Origin: Glandiceps talaboti
Lineage: Eukaryota > Hemichordata > Enteropneusta > Spengelidae
Length of the DNA stretch: 64,000 nt
Reading direction: 5' to 3'
Assembly: GCF_964340395.1 (NCBI RefSeq)
Contig: NC_135551.1
Span: 20,943,503-21,007,502, forward strand
Shown here: one piece after another, positions 38,491 through 64,000 of the stretch
How the letters are laid out: the number at the start of each line of letters is the position of its first letter
Position numbering within the stretch: position 1 is the first letter of the stretch
Made by a program: the position numbers and the translations under genes
The notes under the pieces: generated by a model
Told to the model about the DNA's origin: nothing
The model's database searches: none
The model's input: the letters and a program-made list of their open reading frames with translations, nothing else

Positions 38491-38795
38491 AACATATTAT
38501 TATTAACAAAGGGGTGGATGGGGGTCAAAATCAAACTTTTGCATTGCATTGCTATAACAGGTAACTTAGAGGGTAGGTTCAATGTGCATATACCTGACCC
38601 CTTTACATTCTTCCATATGTTATTTTGAACTCTATGGTTTACTGTTATTTGTTCACTGTTGGTGACCAATATATGCTGAAAAAACAGCACTGATGCAAAT
38701 ATCCTAAAGCCATGATCCTCTTTTCACCAGATATTTCTTCTTTCCTGCTGTAAAAACTGTGAATACTCTTGATTGTTGATAAGTTTCTACTTTCA

Positions 38796-38801
38796 TTTAT
38801 T
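38796..38801 (-). other. candidate polyadenylation signal of the minus-strand NADPH oxidase
   Basis: TTTATT on the plus strand reads AATAAA on the minus strand, 64 bases past the stop codon. Its position suits a short 3' UTR. Confidence 0.45.
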
Positions 38802-38865
38802 CTGGATTATGTTGGGATTAGGTTGTGTGAGCATATCTGTCCCAAGAAAGCCCCTCTCCTATCCT

Positions 38866-51949
<13,084 letters not shown>

Positions 51950-52323
51950 TGCATGTTATGTAACACGCCGCAACGCCCGTCAGCAGCAACGGTAACTCGA
52001 GCGTTATTGATTCGAAGTCGAACTAGACTGCGATTATCTGAAGAAGTTTCTCTCCGCGGTCTGACTTTTGTTTCATAAACAAATGATTGTGAGAATTTTG
52101 AGTTAATACGTTAATACAAAGATTGTCGTATTTCAACCAGTAATTAACAACGTGCGTGCATTGATAATGTTTTTGTCGTACGTGCCGCAACACTTCCGGG
52201 TTGTTTAATTGTTTGTTTTTTCTTGTTCGTGACCTACTTTTGTCCTAGCACCTGTCAGCTGTCAGTGTAGTGTAGCACCACCGTCGCATGTGCAAGCTAA
52301 ATGTTCTACTCAAAGATGGCATT

Positions 52324-52414
52324 ATACAAAATAATGACGTCATTAAGTATTTACGAATATTGAAGAAAAACATTTGAATAATCGTAAATACCTAATAATG
52401 CCATTATTTTGTAT
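52324..52414. repeat. foldback with CRE motif between the oxidase genes
   Basis: Arms 52324-52356 and 52382-52414 pair at 29 of 33 bases around a 25-base loop. The left arm holds TGACGTCA. The right arm is mutated at the matching site, so only one copy of the motif is intact. Confidence 0.85.
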
Positions 52415-53018
52415 TAATACATTAGTAATGAAGTTTTTAAAACGTCACTGCAGTGTACCAGTTTAGAACCGTCTCGACTAGTATTTTGACCACTGGCATC
52501 CTTGATAGAATACGTGCTCTCATGTGACTGCGCACTGGCACTGCACTGCACTGTACCCTCCTCCTTACGACCTCGGCCTCAAACCACAACAGAAGCAATG
52601 ATGTACTACGTGTTGCAATTGTTTTGTACGCATTTGTAATACACTATATTCCGAATACGGGGGACGGGGAGTTTCACTGAGTTTTACTAAACCGAACAAC
52701 GAGCTAATCTGAACATTAAATTGTATAAAGGTCATGAACCGTATTACAAAACAAAACAAAAAACAAAAGAAACAAATATATAGATAAATATATAGACAAT
52801 GCATAAACAAACAAAAAACAAATATGCATACGTATAATGAAAATATCATAAACATTTTCCTATATATATCACGAAATGGACATTAAGCTATGACAATATA
52901 TTGTGACTATTTCACATTGTATAGGAAAATATAATTCCCAGTGTTGCATAGCTATAATTATAGAAACATTGTTGACAATGATTTATACTCTATTGTTCAT
53001 GTTTGTTGGTATTTCTTT

Positions 53019-53190
53019 GTAGTTTGTTTGTTTGTTTGTTTGTTTGTTTGTTTGTTTGTTAGATAGTTAGATAGTTAGTTAGTTAGTTAATTAGTTACTT
53101 ACTTACTTAGTTAGCTAGCTAGTCAGTCAGTCAGTTTTGTTTGTTTGTTTGTTGTTTGTTTGTTTGTTGTTTGTTTGTTTGTTTGTAAAA
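53019..53190. repeat. (GTTT)n / (TTAG)n compound simple repeat
   Basis: GTTT runs flank a TTAG, TTAC, CTAG and CAGT tetranucleotide mix. It lies in the intergenic region between the two oxidases. Confidence 0.93.
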
Positions 53191-54753
53191 AAATAATTAT
53201 CTAAGACTGAGCCCCCCCCCTCCCCTGGGGTTTATTAGGACTGGAAAAAACAATCAGATGTTAACCTTTACTCACAAGCTGTTGTACATGTATAGCTGTT
53301 ATCATTTTTAATGCATGAAGATGTGTTTTATCGAAAACTGCAACCCATGACCTGTTATGGAAGTTTGATAACAACATCGTTCCTCCGAAATAAAACTGTA
53401 TCACTAGTAAAATCGAATTTAACACAACTGCGAATAAACATCGGTGCGCCGAAATGAAGTGAGCCGCATTAAGAAAAGACTTCATGCAGGCAATGACAAA
53501 ATTAGTAAAAAGCGACAATACAGCTGATACAAAAACAGCAACCCAGCAATTCCGCTAGTACAGTGTAGGCGCAATGCTTTTATCGGTTTGTTTATATCAT
53601 AGGGGCGTGTAATATTTCATAGATTGTTGTTTTCCAGGTCTACAGACTAAATATAATAACCTTTTGAATATATATTCCTACCTGTAAGGAGAATTTCTAC
53701 TAGTATAGAGATTGATACATTTGTAGCAGCAGGATTCGTGCGATATTTTCCTAACAGAAAACGGCAATCTAAGCAATAACACGTGCCCCTATGCGAGCAT
53801 GCAAGCACACTGGTGTGTTTTTTTCGTAGGTTGTATCTCTTATATTACTTTCAGATACAGTCAATGCAATGCAATACAATCGTCAGGTCTAGAATATAAT
53901 TAGGAAAAAGTACGCTGTAGTACATCGTGATGTGGTATCAATGTTAGCAGAACTTGATTCATCAACTCTGAAAAGATGTGAATCTAACCTATGTATTATC
54001 AAAAGGAAACGAGCGCAGAACTTTGCCTTCAAAGAGATATGACTTACCAGTCAATGTCTGTTGTGCATCTTACCTCGCAGTGGTCTGCGGAGGTCGTAGT
54101 GTACGGTATGCTCGCACAGTGTCAACAATTCTGAATCAAATCAGAACTATTTTATTGTAACAATGGCAGACAACATCTGTTATGGATAGATATTTGTTGT
54201 AAGGTTGCTTGGTGTAACTGACAAGTTGTGACGCAAGCGATACTATTCTATAACAAAAACTGTACTCAGCTGTATGTAACATTATGTAATGGCTCGCAGC
54301 AAGCTTACTGACAACATGGGAAGTGTAGGAACATACAAACATTATACTAGTATTCAATATCGGAATCACGTGTACTTGTAATCATTTGTCCGTTGTTTTG
54401 CTAAATACGCACAACAACATTACCATATATGGAAAGTAGACACCGCCTTGCCTTCCGATCCCGCAGTGGTACTTCTTCGTACCTATGAATTTGCATAACA
54501 CTATACCGGTGACGAATCACGCATGGCATGAGTGAATTTACTGCTTCGAGCAGATCAGATCAACTTCGCTTCGTTCTCAGGCACGTACAGTCAACAACCA
54601 CTGGTCAACAACCGTAATTCGCACTCAGCAGGAAGTATTCATTGAGAACCGTTGACTCGGGGTGTGAACAAGCCTCTCGATCGTAAAGCCGCGGTCGGTT
54701 GCGGGAACTTGAAGATTACAAACAGTCATCTCAAGCTCACATTTTGAAAAAAA

Positions 54754-63397
<8,644 letters not shown>

Positions 63398-64000
63398 GTA
63401 AGTAGACCAATATCTATTTGTGAACGTTCGTTACTAATAACGTGTGAATATGTTCGCCTAAAACGTATGCACTTAGCTTGTGCTCCCTTAACTAGGAATG
63501 TTGACTATATCAAGTGTTATTTTTTTAGCGCATCTTTTATTTCCAACGTATACAAAAAATCCACAATTTCTGCACTCAATTTGCATGGTGACGTCTTTTT
63601 GGATAAAGTTACAAAATTGTCAATCGGAGTCAGTTCAATCATGTGTGATCAATGTATGCACGTGGGCGTCCTTTAAAATCAACAGGCCGTTGCAGACTGC
63701 AAACAGGAAATTAAGAATACATGTACAGCGCTAGCACAGCGCTAGCTGGGGTATTAGTATCATCGCCTCGTAGTACTGTTCTTAGGAACTTTGTCCCTTG
63801 GTATTCTGTAGAAGTGTAAGTCAGGGTCAGATATGTTTTTCGTATCGTTCAGACACTGAGGAAAGCAGCAGTGCTCTATGATCATGATTAACTGAGTAAC
63901 CTATACCATGTAGACCCCAAAGGTATACACACAAACAGGATGGCAAATTTTGGAAAGGCCAATTGTTGTAAGCCGCGCCGATTCACGTCACCAGAAATTT
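63398..64000. other. intron of oxidase B to the window end
   Basis: Starts with the donor GTAAGT. No acceptor followed by the expected T-W-x-W membrane-helix exon was found before the edge, so the next exon lies outside. Confidence 0.7.

Larger units (their letters stand above)
28832..38865. other. 10-kb stretch without a recognised gene
   Basis: After the GT/TRADD-N stop codon comes its 3' UTR, with a possible AATAAA at 29140-29145. No exons were recognised up to the last exon of the minus-strand oxidase. Two overlapping minus frames at 34207-34790 are open for over 110 codons each but resemble nothing I know. The stretch holds foldbacks (30251-30412, 34751-34836), a duplicated block with a nested element (33478-34022), a T/G homopolymer tract (32459-32515) and the 51-bp minisatellite (36863-37516). 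Confidence 0.55.
51950..54753. promoter_or_regulatory. shared intergenic region between divergent NADPH oxidase genes
   Basis: The start codons of the two oxidases face away from each other across 2.8 kb, so this must hold both 5' UTRs and at least the proximal promoters. An ETS-like core, ACTTCCGG, lies at 52192-52199, about 245 bases upstream of the oxidase A start. A foldback with a full CRE, TGACGTCA (52335-52342), follows. Much of the right part is GTTT/TTAG simple repeat (53019-53190). No other coding exon was recognised. The promoter function is inferred from position. Confidence 0.6.

Overview
The window is animal nuclear DNA. It is AT-rich and intron-rich, with GT-AG introns of 0.1-3 kb, dense simple repeats (TA, CT/AG, CA, CTGT, TAAAA, CAA, GGT) and many small foldback elements. 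Nothing bacterial or viral was seen. The gene content (NOX2-type NADPH oxidases, a divergent Rho GTPase, and a glycosyltransferase-fold protein carrying a TRADD-N-like domain) fits a marine invertebrate such as amphioxus, a hemichordate or a lophotrochozoan. The sequence alone does not settle the species.

Layout. 1-12.4 kb: no convincing gene; simple repeats and a 263-bp foldback. 12.4-19.9 kb, plus strand: a divergent Rho-family GTPase. Four exons are certain (14118-14205, 16727-16836, 19135-19269, 19783-19941). A candidate first exon (12449-12541) brings the protein to 194 residues, the normal Rho length, but it would have no P-loop. 20-23.7 kb: no gene seen. 23.7-28.8 kb, plus strand: a four-exon gene of 681 codons with a GT-B glycosyltransferase-like region, a basic linker, a charged coiled coil and a TRADD-N-like domain. 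29-38.8 kb: no gene recognised; foldbacks, tandem repeats and a 51-bp minisatellite. 38.9-51.9 kb, minus strand: a complete 14-exon NOX2-type NADPH oxidase (567 residues). 52-54.7 kb: shared intergenic region between two divergent start codons. 54.75 kb to the window end, plus strand: the first seven exons of a second NOX2-type oxidase, cut by the window edge.

How the genes relate. The two oxidases stand head to head with start codons 2.8 kb apart and identical intron positions and phases over every exon that can be compared. They are therefore an inverted paralogous pair that may share regulatory DNA. NOX2-type enzymes make superoxide and in vertebrates are controlled by the Rho GTPase Rac. 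TRADD-N-like domains belong to death and immunity signalling. A link among these neighbours is suggestive only; nothing in the sequence proves one.

The most unusual items are the glycosyltransferase-fold/TRADD-N fusion, the Rho-like probable pseudo-GTPase without a visible P-loop or CAAX box, the head-to-head oxidase pair, and several families of foldback or MITE-like repeats, including one of about 360 bp with near-identical termini present three times.
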